Source of the DNA: Magnetococcales bacterium
GTDB lineage: Bacteria; Pseudomonadota; Magnetococcia; Magnetococcales; JADFWU01
Length of the DNA: 59,251 bases
Assembly (NCBI GenBank): GCA_015234045.1
Contig: JADFWU010000020.1
Span: 1 to 59,251 of the forward strand
Reading direction: 5' to 3'
The notes under the pieces were generated by a model, which ran no database searches, had not been told where the DNA came from, and saw nothing but the letters and a program-made list of their open reading frames with translations. Below are positions 1 to 7,464 of this stretch, piece by piece (positions within the stretch are counted from its first letter, which is position 1; every line of letters begins with the position of its first letter). The position numbers and the translations under genes were made by a program.

Positions 1-6
1 AACCCG

Positions 7-75
7 CTGGGGACCTTCGGTCCCCAGCCCCCTGTAGAAGTCGGCCCTTTGGGCCTCTGACGCAGTCAACTGCGT
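7..75. repeat. Cluster of three short perfect hairpins
   Basis: Three perfect inverted repeats lie one after another: positions 7-15 pair with 19-27 around a TTC loop (9 bp), 43-47 pair with 51-55 around TTT (5 bp), and 60-66 pair with 69-75 around CA (7 bp). The last hairpin is shared with the dispersed repeat family seen at 1234-1322 and 58967-59070. No gene is visible over it. It could be a transcription terminator for a gene left of the window or a REP-like intergenic repeat. Confidence 0.5.
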
Positions 76-120
76 AACTCCTAACAAAATTCACTAACGA
101 TTTCCAACCCGAGTGGAAAC

Positions 121-186
121 CCTGGTGAAGTTTTTGCGCCGCTTTTGATATACGAAGCGGATCATCAGAGCAAAAACTTCACCAGG
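121..186. repeat. Long perfect inverted repeat (17-bp arms)
   Basis: Positions 121-137 are the exact reverse complement of 170-186. The 32-base interior has a second 6-bp inverted pair (139-144 with 155-160), so the whole unit can form a long, nearly continuous stem. It lies 76 bases beyond the stop of the carbonic anhydrase gene and may terminate that transcript, but there is no strong T-run on either side, so a structural or mobile-element origin is also possible. Confidence 0.6.
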
Positions 187-261
187 ACTGGAACGACCGA
201 CTGTTCAAATTTCAGACAAAGCCACCACATACTTTCAGTGGCTGATGGGATTTGGAAGCGT

Positions 262-1146
262 CTACTTGACCATCCAAAGCGTGCCAGCCTGATTGACAAA
301 AACAGCACGCCCATTCAGAGGCTGAACCGGACGGTTCGAACCGGGATGCAGCGTTGCAAACTGTTTGACCTGTTGTGCAGAGAGTGTCACCGGTGTGTTC
401 ATCACCAACCAACGGACATCTTCCGAACAAGGTGGCGTAGTCAGAGAACCGGATAACGTCAGGAACGTCTCATCACCGGGTAACAGGGCATTGATATCAA
501 GCGTGGCATCCTTCTGAATAAAGTGCTGATCCGCTTTGGCAGGCAAACCCTGCCACATGGGCTTGAGAAAGGCATTCTCAGCGCCCTCTTCCATAAGCAC
601 ACCTACCACTGCCAACCCGCCTTCAGCGCTCTTATGGACCATATGGGCTTCCAGAGGATAGCTTTTACCACCTACCGTGTGTTCACTGGGACTATGGAAG
701 TGAATCTGGAGCAGATCATAACGCAGCCCATCAAGCGTGATATAGCCGCCCTGATTGCCATCCAGTTGGATCGTATGGCCATTATTGATGATATTGACAG
801 GTACAGAACCATAATGACGTGCAAGCACCATAGGCGCTTCCGGCAGGATCAGCGCAGGTAACAAACAAGCGCCTTCGGTCACAGGGAGATCAACCGGTGA
901 TTGCTTTTTGCCAGCATCACACAGTGTATTGCCTTCGGATAGTGAACCCCAATGGGCTGGGCCACCTTCTCCATCATAAGACCAGTGGGCAACCGCATGG
1001 CTATCATCTGCCGCATGGCCATTCTGTTGTTGATGGTGACTTGATGTGGACTTGATCCACTGAGAGAGTGGCTGCTTATCAGGACCGATACGGACAAAGA
1101 TCAAAAAAAAGACTAAAATTGCAAGAAAGATATACCTACTTTTCAT
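262..1146 (-). CDS. cah: Periplasmic alpha-class carbonic anhydrase
   Basis: A zinc enzyme of 294 residues that interconverts CO2 and bicarbonate. An N-terminal hydrophobic segment (about residues 5-20) acts as signal or anchor and places it in the periplasm. The alpha-class signature is plain: zinc ligands H139 and H141 in HFHSPSEH, H158 in EAHMVH, and the SLTTPPCSE segment near residue 236. C76 and C240 match the conserved disulfide of exported bacterial family members. The ATG at 1146 is preceded by GGAGGAG at a suitable distance. The gene stands alone, with repeats on both sides. Periplasmic alpha-CAs are thought to help inorganic-carbon supply, which would suit a CO2-fixing sulfur oxidiser, although no carbon-fixation gene is present in the window. 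Confidence 0.95.
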   Translation of the reverse strand: MKSRYIFLAILVFFLIFVRIGPDKQPLSQWIKSTSSHHQQQNGHAADDSHAVAHWSYDGEGGPAHWGSLSEGNTLCDAGKKQSPVDLPVTEGACLLPALILPEAPMVLARHYGSVPVNIINNGHTIQLDGNQGGYITLDGLRYDLLQIHFHSPSEHTVGGKSYPLEAHMVHKSAEGGLAVVGVLMEEGAENAFLKPMWQGLPAKADQHFIQKDATLDINALLPGDETFLTLSGSLTTPPCSEDVRWLVMNTPVTLSAQQVKQFATLHPGSNRPVQPLNGRAVFVNQAGTLWMVK

Positions 1147-1233
1147 ATTCAGATACTCCTCCGAAATGGGAACGGCAATAGCAAAATCAGAAGAGTACCT
1201 GAAACGATGAAAAGGAACAATTCCTCACAGAAC

Positions 1234-1322
1234 TAGGCGTTATGCAGTAGCCGGTTGAAACAGGCATCAAAGTGTGTACCATCAAGGACGGATACAAAGT
1301 TTATTTAACTGCGTAACGCCTA
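1234..1322 (+). repeat. Dispersed repeat family, copy A
   Basis: An element of about 89 bp whose ends are inverted copies of each other: TAGGCGTTAtGCAGTa at the left and the reverse complement of TTAGGCGTTAcGCAGTT at the right. Inside is GCCGGTTGAAAC followed by a GTGTGTACC block. Both motifs recur in the same order at 1603-1675 and, on the opposite strand, at 58967-59070. Confidence 0.6.
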
Positions 1323-1461
1323 AGGATATCTACGCAGTGATTCCAGCTACAAAAAAACCTGAAATCACGGCAACAATTACTAAGCGTGTCACTATTTCTT
1401 GCATAGTTATCAACCTCTGCTAGAGCACATTGAGTTGAACATTTTATTTTCACAACAGTTA

Positions 1462-1602
1462 GGGCCTGTTGACATTCGCCAGATTTCGGTTCCTGGCAAG
1501 GCAAATCCAACGAAAAAGCGGAGCGTACTTGTAGGTACGTGAGCATTTTGAGGTGGATTTAACGCCGCCTGGGGCCGAAAGATGGTGAATGTCAACAGGG
1601 CC
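1462..1602 (+). mobile_element. MITE-like element with TA target duplication, copy 1
   Basis: This 141-bp element has imperfect terminal inverted repeats of about 30 bp (GGCCTGTTGACATTC at the left, GGCCCTGTTGACATTC at the right on the other strand) and an inner self-complementary arm around 1529-1541, so it can fold into one long hairpin. It is flanked by TA on both sides (1460-1461 and 1603-1604). A near-identical copy in opposite orientation, also between TA dinucleotides, is at 30426-30565. TA duplication and TIRs without a transposase point to a non-autonomous element mobilised by an IS630/Tc1-mariner type transposase. Short ORFs inside it are by-products of the repeat. Confidence 0.75.
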
Positions 1603-1675
1603 TAGGGCGTTAAATAATTGCCGGTTGAAACACACATCAAAGCGTGTATCCGTCATTCAACAGCGTAACTGCTAC
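1603..1675 (+). repeat. Dispersed repeat family, copy B
   Basis: A shorter, more diverged relative of the repeat at 1234-1322. It keeps GCCGGTTGAAAC, an ATCAAAG-GTGTAT block and a right end CAACAGCGTAACTGC. It begins at the TA that flanks the MITE-like element, so the two repeats are nested or adjacent insertions. Confidence 0.5.
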
Positions 1676-1734
1676 AGGAAAAACGTCCTTATACACTTCA
1701 GACAACAGCAAACAGAAATAATTCCCATTTAGAT

Positions 1735-2637
1735 TTACAGAGGTAACATTGAAAATAGTATAGAGAGCGTAACAACCGAGAAAAGAATACCAAAACCCAC
1801 CATGCCAGCCATCAACGGCGGAGCCAGACCCGCAGCCGTTGCCACAGCTCCCGCAGTGATCATTGATGGCATACCCGCCTCAAATACTGATACAGCAACA
1901 GGCAGACCAGACACCCCCAAGGCAGTCACACCCGCCAATGCAACCAGAGGCGTTACCACTAATTTAAGTAATAGCCCAACAATCAAAGGTTGACGTTGAT
2001 CAGCTGGCAGAGAGAGACGAAACTGAAATCCAACCGCCACCATAACAACTGGTGCCAGTGTATCACCCACACGGCTATAAAAAGTCATCATCGGCCCAGG
2101 CCAGGACCATGACCGCATCACAAGGGCAATGACAAGCGCCCAAAACGGCGGAAACGTCACCACACGCTTGATGATCATCCTCACCGTAGGCGCTTCAGTA
2201 CCACCATAGAAGGCCACAATGACCGCACCATAGGTGGAAAGCGTTAAAAAACTGCCCAATTGGTCATAAAGTAGCGCGAAAGGCACGCCTTGATCGCCAA
2301 AAAATGCCTCCACCATCGGAATGCCAACAAATGAGGTATTGCCCAACGGCACCACCATCAACAATCCACCGGTCACAGATCGAGACCAGCCAAACAACCG
2401 ACTCAATAACAGTACCAATACCACAGAGAAGCCACACATGAGCCATGGCATGATAATCGGCGTCAACAATGCGTTGGAAAAAACCAGATCAGGAATCTTG
2501 GCCAAAACCAACCCAGGCAAAGCCACCCAAATCACATAGAGATTCAATACACGGGATGTATTTTCTGGGAAATCTTTCACTCGGGCTAATACCATGCCCA
2601 GCGCAAACAGAATAAAAATCAGCAGAAAATTGTCCAT
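1735..2637 (-). CDS. AEC family permease (auxin efflux carrier-like)
   Basis: An integral membrane protein of 300 residues with about ten hydrophobic segments across its full length, typical of the AEC family. Segments such as MVLARVKDFPENTSRVLNLY near the N-terminus and PLGNTSFVGIPMVEAFFG in the middle are characteristic. Bacterial members export or import small carboxylates such as malate; the substrate cannot be told here. The ATG at 2637 is preferred because translation from farther upstream would read through the tRNA-Ser terminator. The last residues run into a short spacer next to the repeats. Confidence 0.85.
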   Translation of the reverse strand: MDNFLLIFILFALGMVLARVKDFPENTSRVLNLYVIWVALPGLVLAKIPDLVFSNALLTPIIMPWLMCGFSVVLVLLLSRLFGWSRSVTGGLLMVVPLGNTSFVGIPMVEAFFGDQGVPFALLYDQLGSFLTLSTYGAVIVAFYGGTEAPTVRMIIKRVVTFPPFWALVIALVMRSWSWPGPMMTFYSRVGDTLAPVVMVAVGFQFRLSLPADQRQPLIVGLLLKLVVTPLVALAGVTALGVSGLPVAVSVFEAGMPSMITAGAVATAAGLAPPLMAGMVGFGILFSVVTLSILFSMLPL

Positions 2638-2687
2638 GGTCTTGGATTCTTTAGACTCGAATAGAGAGGATTTATCTGTTTTTGAAC

Positions 2688-2722
2688 AAAAAAAAGCCCG
2701 GCTGAAGATAACAGCCAAGCTT
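2688..2722 (-). terminator. Rho-independent terminator of tRNA-Ser
   Basis: On the minus strand a GC-rich stem (GGCTG with CAGCC, extended by GC pairs) is followed by eight T residues. It starts 16 bases after the 3' end of tRNA-Ser and ends before the AEC gene, so it separates the two transcripts. Confidence 0.75.
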
Positions 2723-2737
2723 TTTTATCAATAAAGT

Positions 2738-2827
2738 GGCGGAGAGAGAGGGATTCGAACCCTCGATACCCTAAACGGATATAACACCTTAGCAGGGTGC
2801 CGCCTTCAACCTCTCGGCCATCTCTCC
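2738..2827 (-). tRNA. tRNA-Ser(GCT)
   Basis: A 90-nt class II tRNA with a long variable arm. The 5' end GGAGAGATGG pairs with the 3' CTCTCTCC, the T arm carries GGTTCGAATCC, the anticodon loop reads CTGCTAA (anticodon GCT), and CCA is encoded. Confidence 0.95.
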
Positions 2828-2943
2828 AGCGCGGTGAGGCTCACATTGAACAAAAAATATCATGCATCTGTCAACACCCTATGAACAGTAATTTAATAAA
2901 AGTCGATTTTCTTGCAAAAATTGAAAAAAATTCACAAATAAAC

Positions 2944-2973
2944 TTGACCGTGAGTGCGAATTCGGGGTAGAAG
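2944..2973 (+). promoter_or_regulatory. Possible sigma-70 promoter for the tRNA pair
   Basis: TTGACC at 2944-2949 and TAGAAG about 18 bases downstream resemble -35 and -10 boxes. A start site just after this would leave a leader of about 10-15 nt before tRNA-Ile. The -10 match is weak. Confidence 0.35.
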
Positions 2974-2991
2974 ACAACCCTCTTCTTGAAG

Positions 2992-3068
<77 letters not shown>

Positions 3069-3093
3069 TAGCAGCACTGGTAATAAGACGTGT

Positions 3094-3169
3094 GGGGGTG
3101 TAGCTCAGCTGGGAGAGCGCCTGCTTTGCAAGCAGGGGGTCATCGGTTCGAACCCGTTCACCTCCACCA
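3094..3169 (+). tRNA. tRNA-Ala(TGC)
   Basis: A 76-nt tRNA lying 25 bases after tRNA-Ile and probably co-transcribed with it. The anticodon loop reads TTTGCAA (anticodon TGC), the T arm has GGTTCGAACCC, and CCA is encoded. The acceptor stem carries the G3:U70 wobble pair that marks tRNA-Ala. Confidence 0.95.
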
Positions 3170-3264
3170 TTTTCCCGCCTTATTATCCATGTCCTCTTTT
3201 TGGATGGGCCCTACTTGAAACTAGGTTGAGTTAGGGCCTCCGAATTAACCCCTAAGAGGTTACT

Positions 3265-4041
3265 ATGGAAAAAATGTCCGCCTCTACGGTGGCGCGTGCC
3301 AATATGGACGTTGAATCTGTGGATAAAACATCGGACTCAGAACCCTGGACTAGCCAAGACAATCTGAAAATTCCAGACTATCTGGAAGAAACATATTGGT
3401 GGGCCTATCTTCACCCGAATGCGGTGAAGTTTTTTGAACGCCAATGGATCGTCAATGCTATTCTTTGGGGGAACTTCGCCCGTCTTCGGGACGCAGCACT
3501 GGAAGAAATCGGTCCGACTTTGCCGGGTCGTTCTCTTCAGGTTGCCTGTGTCTATGGAGACTTCTCACCCAAGGTTGCTGAGCGGCTGGAAGATGATGCC
3601 AGGCTTGATATCGTTGATATCGCGCCGGTGCAGCTGCGTAATGCACACCGTAAAGTGAAAGATAATCCCAAAGTCCATCTTCACCGACAGGACTCTACAG
3701 CACTTCAGTTTGAGGATGGCACATACGACAATGTCGTTGTGTTCTTCCTACTGCATGAGCAGCCCACTGAAGTGCGTATGGGTACGATTCGGGAGGCCCT
3801 TCGGGTCACCAAACCCGGTGGACGTGTGATCTTTGTCGATTACCACAAACCCCGATGGACCAGTCCATTCCGCTATATCATGGTGCCGATTCTCAGATGG
3901 CTTGAGCCATTTGCCATGGATGTGTGGCGTACTGAAATTATCGACTGGGTGCCTGAAGAACTGAAGCCTGCAAAACTCGACAAAGAGACCTTTTTTGGTG
4001 GACTTTATCAAAAGGTCGTCATGACTCGTAAGAACGCCTGA
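3265..4041 (+). CDS. rquA: Rhodoquinone biosynthesis protein RquA
   Basis: A 258-residue class I methyltransferase-fold protein. RquA converts ubiquinone to rhodoquinone by replacing a ring methoxy group with an amino group; rhodoquinone serves low-potential anaerobic respiration such as fumarate reduction. I recognise the family from YWWAYLHPNAVKFFERQ (residues 44-60), the following VNAILWGNF, and the atypical SAM-binding motif LQVACVYGDFS (91-101), which differs from the usual ExGCGTG form in UbiE and UbiG. An AGAGG ribosome site precedes the ATG. It stands alone between the tRNA pair and a hydrolase gene, but ubiG lies 3.4 kb downstream on the same strand. The alternative is an unassigned methyltransferase; the family motifs make that unlikely. 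Confidence 0.85.
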   Translation: MEKMSASTVARANMDVESVDKTSDSEPWTSQDNLKIPDYLEETYWWAYLHPNAVKFFERQWIVNAILWGNFARLRDAALEEIGPTLPGRSLQVACVYGDFSPKVAERLEDDARLDIVDIAPVQLRNAHRKVKDNPKVHLHRQDSTALQFEDGTYDNVVVFFLLHEQPTEVRMGTIREALRVTKPGGRVIFVDYHKPRWTSPFRYIMVPILRWLEPFAMDVWRTEIIDWVPEELKPAKLDKETFFGGLYQKVVMTRKNA

Positions 4042-4053
4042 CAAAGGGTTCAG

Positions 4054-4102
4054 GTCTGTTTAGAAATGTATTACACTTAGAGAATGACATTTCTAAACAG
4101 AC
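4054..4102. repeat. Perfect 16-bp inverted repeat between rquA and the next gene
   Basis: Positions 4054-4069 are the exact reverse complement of 4087-4102, with a 17-base loop. It starts 13 bases after the rquA stop and ends 22 bases before the next start codon, with its 3' edge close to that gene's ribosome site. No T-run follows, so it is a weak candidate for intrinsic termination and could instead affect mRNA stability or translation. Confidence 0.6.
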
Positions 4103-4124
4103 TATTAGCGTGTCGGAGGTTCGG

Positions 4125-5087
4125 ATGAATTCCGCTGTCTGTGTCTATATCGGTGAACAAATTGCCCGCTATGGTTTTGGCAGTGGCCATCCTTTTGGTA
4201 CCGACAGAATGGACGCTTTCTGGGAAGAAGCTCAACGCCAGGGAGTTGCCAATCTGGTTTCCGTCAGAGACCCTGTTCTCGCACAACAGGCAGATCTTGA
4301 ACTCTTCCATACTGCTGATTATGTGTCTCAGGTGATGCGCCAATCTAAAACCGGTGACGGTTTTTTGGATTATGGCGACACGCCCGCGTTCAAAGGAGTC
4401 TATGAAGCCGCCGCCCATGTGGTCGGCTCAACCCTGGATGCCACTGACCGTATCATGAACGGTCAATGCCGCCGCGCTTTTGTCCCAATCGCTGGATTAC
4501 ACCATGCACGACGTGATCGGGCTGGTGGTTTCTGCGTCTTCAATGATTGCGGCATCGTCATCGCCGCACTTCGCAAAAAATATGGTCTGAAAAAAATCGC
4601 CTATGTGGATATCGATGCCCATCACGGTGACGGCGTTTTCTATGGCTATGAGGATGATCCAGACTTGGTGTTCGCCGATATGCACGAAGATGGCCGTTTT
4701 CTCTATCCAGGTACAGGTCACAGTGATGAAACGGGCATTGGTGCAGCAAAAGGCACCAAGCTGAACTTACCACTGCTCCCTGAATCCGATGACACGACCT
4801 TTTTTCAAAACTGGTCACGCATTGAAGATTTTCTAAATGCCCAACAGCCTGAATTTATCATTCTCCAATGTGGTGCAGATTCAGTAACCGGCGACCCCAT
4901 CACCCATATGCAATTCTCTTCTGCTGCACATGGTCATGCCGCCAGCCGCTTGTGTCATCTGGCTGAGTCCTATGGTCATGGTCGAGTCTTAGCCACCGGT
5001 GGTGGTGGTTATAATCGCAAGAATATCGGTAAGGCCTGGTGTGCCGTGGTTCAAAGCCTGGTGGATGCACCAATTGATGGAACCTGA
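4125..5087 (+). CDS. Histone deacetylase superfamily (acetylpolyamine amidohydrolase-like) protein
   Basis: A 320-residue zinc hydrolase of the arginase/deacetylase fold. Bacterial relatives remove acetyl groups from small amines or proteins. The active site is complete: the His pair in GLHHAR (126-127), zinc ligands D164 and H166 in DIDAHHGDG, D252 in CGADSVTGDP, and the catalytic Tyr in ATGGGGY (296). The ATG at 4125 is chosen over the upstream in-frame GTG because GGAGG sits 6 bases before it. It follows rquA after an unusual hairpin. The substrate is unknown. Confidence 0.9.
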   Translation: MNSAVCVYIGEQIARYGFGSGHPFGTDRMDAFWEEAQRQGVANLVSVRDPVLAQQADLELFHTADYVSQVMRQSKTGDGFLDYGDTPAFKGVYEAAAHVVGSTLDATDRIMNGQCRRAFVPIAGLHHARRDRAGGFCVFNDCGIVIAALRKKYGLKKIAYVDIDAHHGDGVFYGYEDDPDLVFADMHEDGRFLYPGTGHSDETGIGAAKGTKLNLPLLPESDDTTFFQNWSRIEDFLNAQQPEFIILQCGADSVTGDPITHMQFSSAAHGHAASRLCHLAESYGHGRVLATGGGGYNRKNIGKAWCAVVQSLVDAPIDGT

Positions 5088-5182
5088 CATGAACGTACTG
5101 ACTCTCAGCTATGGTGAAGGTGTCTCTTCGTCATATCTTTTTTGATATATTACAAATTTCACAGTTTCAGGAACATTCTCTT

Positions 5183-6004
5183 ATGATCAAGTGCCACGAC
5201 ACCTCTTTTCTCACACCCGGACAGGTCGCTCTGGTGGGTGCTGGTCCTGGTGACCCTGATCTACTGACCGTTGCCGCTCTCAAAGCGTTAAGCGCTGCGG
5301 ATGTGGTGGTTTATGATGCCCTGATTTCTCCGGAAATCCTTGCACTGCTTCCTGACTCCTGTGAAAAAATCTTCGCCGGCAAGCGCGGAGGCAGCCCCTC
5401 CACAAAGCAGGCTGATATCAGTGAAACATTAGTGGAATTAGCAAAAAAGAATAAACGGGTGGTTCGCCTCAAAGGCGGAGACCCCTTCATGTTTGGCCGT
5501 GGCGGTGAAGAGGCGTTACGCCTTGTAGAAGAGAATATTCCGTTTCGGATCGTACCCGGCTTGAGTTCCGGCATGGCGGGTCCAGCATATGCGGGTATTC
5601 CGGTGACCCATCGGGCTGTAAACGCCAACGTGGCGTTTATCACCGGACATGAGCAGGCGGAGAACGCCCCTTTTGGCGAAGACGAGGATGCCTCACGCAT
5701 CGACTGGGAGACCGTAGGAAAGGCTTTTCCGGTGTTGGTAATCTACATGGCCATGAGCAATCTAAAAAGCGTTACAGAGCGTCTGATCAATGCGGGACGC
5801 TCTCCAGACACCCCTCTCGCCCTGATTCGTTGGGCCACCACACCACGTCAACAAACCCTGGTCACCACATTGAGCAAAGCAGTGGATGATGTGGCGGCAT
5901 CTGGTTTGAAATCACCGGTGATCATCGTAGTAGGCCATGTTGTTGATTATAGAGAACACCTGCAATGGTTCCCCGAGCAACCCCTGGATGTTCCACAAAT
6001 CTAG
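5183..6004 (+). CDS. cobA: Uroporphyrinogen-III C-methyltransferase (SUMT)
   Basis: This enzyme methylates uroporphyrinogen III twice with SAM to give precorrin-2, the branch point to sirohaem and cobalamin. The 273 residues match single-domain SUMT. GAGPGDPDLLT near the start, VVYDALIS, RLKGGDPFMFGRGGEE and PGLSSGMAGPAYAGIPVTHR are the family blocks. An in-frame start exists 24 codons upstream, but the ATG at 5183, with an AGGAA ribosome site, puts the conserved glycine loop at the usual distance. There is no fused CysG dehydrogenase domain. Sirohaem is the cofactor of DsrAB, so the gene fits the sulfur-oxidation genes 30 kb away. No cobalamin riboswitch is seen upstream. Confidence 0.93.
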   Translation: MIKCHDTSFLTPGQVALVGAGPGDPDLLTVAALKALSAADVVVYDALISPEILALLPDSCEKIFAGKRGGSPSTKQADISETLVELAKKNKRVVRLKGGDPFMFGRGGEEALRLVEENIPFRIVPGLSSGMAGPAYAGIPVTHRAVNANVAFITGHEQAENAPFGEDEDASRIDWETVGKAFPVLVIYMAMSNLKSVTERLINAGRSPDTPLALIRWATTPRQQTLVTTLSKAVDDVAASGLKSPVIIVVGHVVDYREHLQWFPEQPLDVPQI

Positions 6005-6106
6005 AAGTACGCGCAATAAGCACGCACCTCTTTCTGCACCTTGCTATCGAACCCATATCCTGAGCCACTGATGTAATCATTTTTTATGATCCCAAAAGCT
6101 CGAATA

Positions 6107-7273
6107 TTACGCCCTTCTTGTGGACTTGATATACTTTTTAGCCCCTTTAAACAGGGTCTGAGCCAACTCATGCTGATAGTCGGGTCTGCGTAGATTTTTT
6201 TCTTCGCCTGGATTGGTTAGAAACGCCATCTCTACCAATACGGAGGGCAAATCCGGTGCCTTCAATACAGCAAAGCCAGCTTGTTTAACCCGTTTAAAGT
6301 GAATTCTAAGCCGCTTCATGCTGTGCATGGTATCAAGTAAATGATCACCCAATCTTAATGCCTGTTTTAGTGAATCCCGTTGTGATAGATCCATTAGAAT
6401 GCCCGCAACCTCAGGATCGTAATCCTCTGACAAGTTAACACCACCAATAAGATCCGCACTATTCTCACGGGCAACAAGATCACTGATGGCGCGATCAGGA
6501 TCAGGCTTGCCTTTTTCAGACAGACAGTAAACCGAAGCACCGCGTGCCGAGCCGTCACGGAATGCATCCGCATGCAGACTGATGAACATGTCTGGACTAT
6601 AACTCCGCGCCAGCGAAACACGCTTCTTCAATGAGACATAGTAATCACCGGTCCGCGTGAGATATGCCCGATAACCAGACTCTTTATTGATGATCCGCAC
6701 CATCTTTCGCGCAACAGCCAGAGCAACATCTTTTTCCTTGGTACCCAAAGGACCAATTGCACCGGGATCTTCACCACCATGTCCAGGATCAATCACAATC
6801 ACCGATTTTCTTTGCTTTTTGTGCCGATCCTCTGCATCAACTCCCTTCTCTTGCACCACACTTATGCGGTATAGATCCACAACTAGACGCGGACTTTTGT
6901 TAGCGGTAGGTTTAAGAAGGAATGAGCGTGGACGCACAGCCTCACCTACTTCAAACACGATCCGTGTCACACCGCGTCTTGGATTACCCAGGCGAAAATC
7001 CTTTATCACCGAGTCAGTAATTTTCTCTCGGGCAAAGGGGATATTAAACTGAGCATCTTGAAGATCAAGAACAACCCGTTCAGGATCATGCAGCCGAAAC
7101 AGGGCATGTTCCAGAGTATTATCCAGGTCGAACACCACGCGCGTATGATCCGGCGCACTCCAGCGACGGATATCTGTGACCCGCGCACGGGCGAGCGATG
7201 CATAGAGTTCAGCAGGCAAAACAAGCCCGCTGGCTGTCAAGGCCATGGCCTTCAGGACAGAGCGACGATCCAT
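6107..7273 (-). CDS. N-acetylmuramoyl-L-alanine amidase with AMIN domain (AmiC-like, Tat-exported)
   Basis: A cell-wall hydrolase of 388 residues that cleaves the amide bond between MurNAc and the stem peptide during septum splitting. It opens with a twin-arginine signal (DRRSVLKAMALTASG), as in AmiC of E. coli. An AMIN domain follows at about residues 30-140, then a zinc amidase_3 domain at about 165-380 with VIDPGHGGEDPGA, MFISLHADAF and PSVLVEMAFLTNP, which supply the His, His and Glu of the zinc site. The ATG at 7273 with GGAGG upstream is preferred to the ATG 12 codons earlier because it places the RR motif at the N-terminus. Single gene, divergent from ubiG. Confidence 0.92.
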   Translation of the reverse strand: MDRRSVLKAMALTASGLVLPAELYASLARARVTDIRRWSAPDHTRVVFDLDNTLEHALFRLHDPERVVLDLQDAQFNIPFAREKITDSVIKDFRLGNPRRGVTRIVFEVGEAVRPRSFLLKPTANKSPRLVVDLYRISVVQEKGVDAEDRHKKQRKSVIVIDPGHGGEDPGAIGPLGTKEKDVALAVARKMVRIINKESGYRAYLTRTGDYYVSLKKRVSLARSYSPDMFISLHADAFRDGSARGASVYCLSEKGKPDPDRAISDLVARENSADLIGGVNLSEDYDPEVAGILMDLSQRDSLKQALRLGDHLLDTMHSMKRLRIHFKRVKQAGFAVLKAPDLPSVLVEMAFLTNPGEEKNLRRPDYQHELAQTLFKGAKKYIKSTRRA

Positions 7274-7464
7274 AGTCCTTGGACCTCCGAGGCAGTTTGA
7301 GGTATTCATTTATGGTTTTGAAATTTCCACCAGGTAGATTGCTTCCTTGGTAGAGTGTCCAAACCGAGCTGAAAGCGTATACTGAGCATTCATGCCCTTT
7401 TGGGTATTTGCCTATTCTAACGTTATCAGTACCCGGCAAACAACAGTGTTAATGGGAGACAACG

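Larger units (their letters stand above)
1147..1734. other. Gene-free interval made largely of repeats
   Basis: This 588-base stretch between the carbonic anhydrase and the AEC transporter contains no convincing gene. It holds the MITE-like element at 1462-1602 and two copies of another dispersed repeat, at 1234-1322 and 1603-1675. The second of these directly abuts the MITE. Confidence 0.7.

Noticed and set aside
145-456. Plus-strand ORF opposite the carbonic anhydrase gene
   Set aside because: It is antisense to the well-supported carbonic anhydrase and begins inside the 121-186 palindrome. No ribosome site.
1301-1656. Several short minus-strand ORFs with repeated protein-like text
   Set aside because: They are translations of the MITE-like repeat. 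The same text appears at 30433-30627 because the element is repeated, not because a protein is conserved.
5088-5182. Cobalamin riboswitch before the SUMT gene
   Set aside because: The interval is short and no conserved B12-box sequence was seen.
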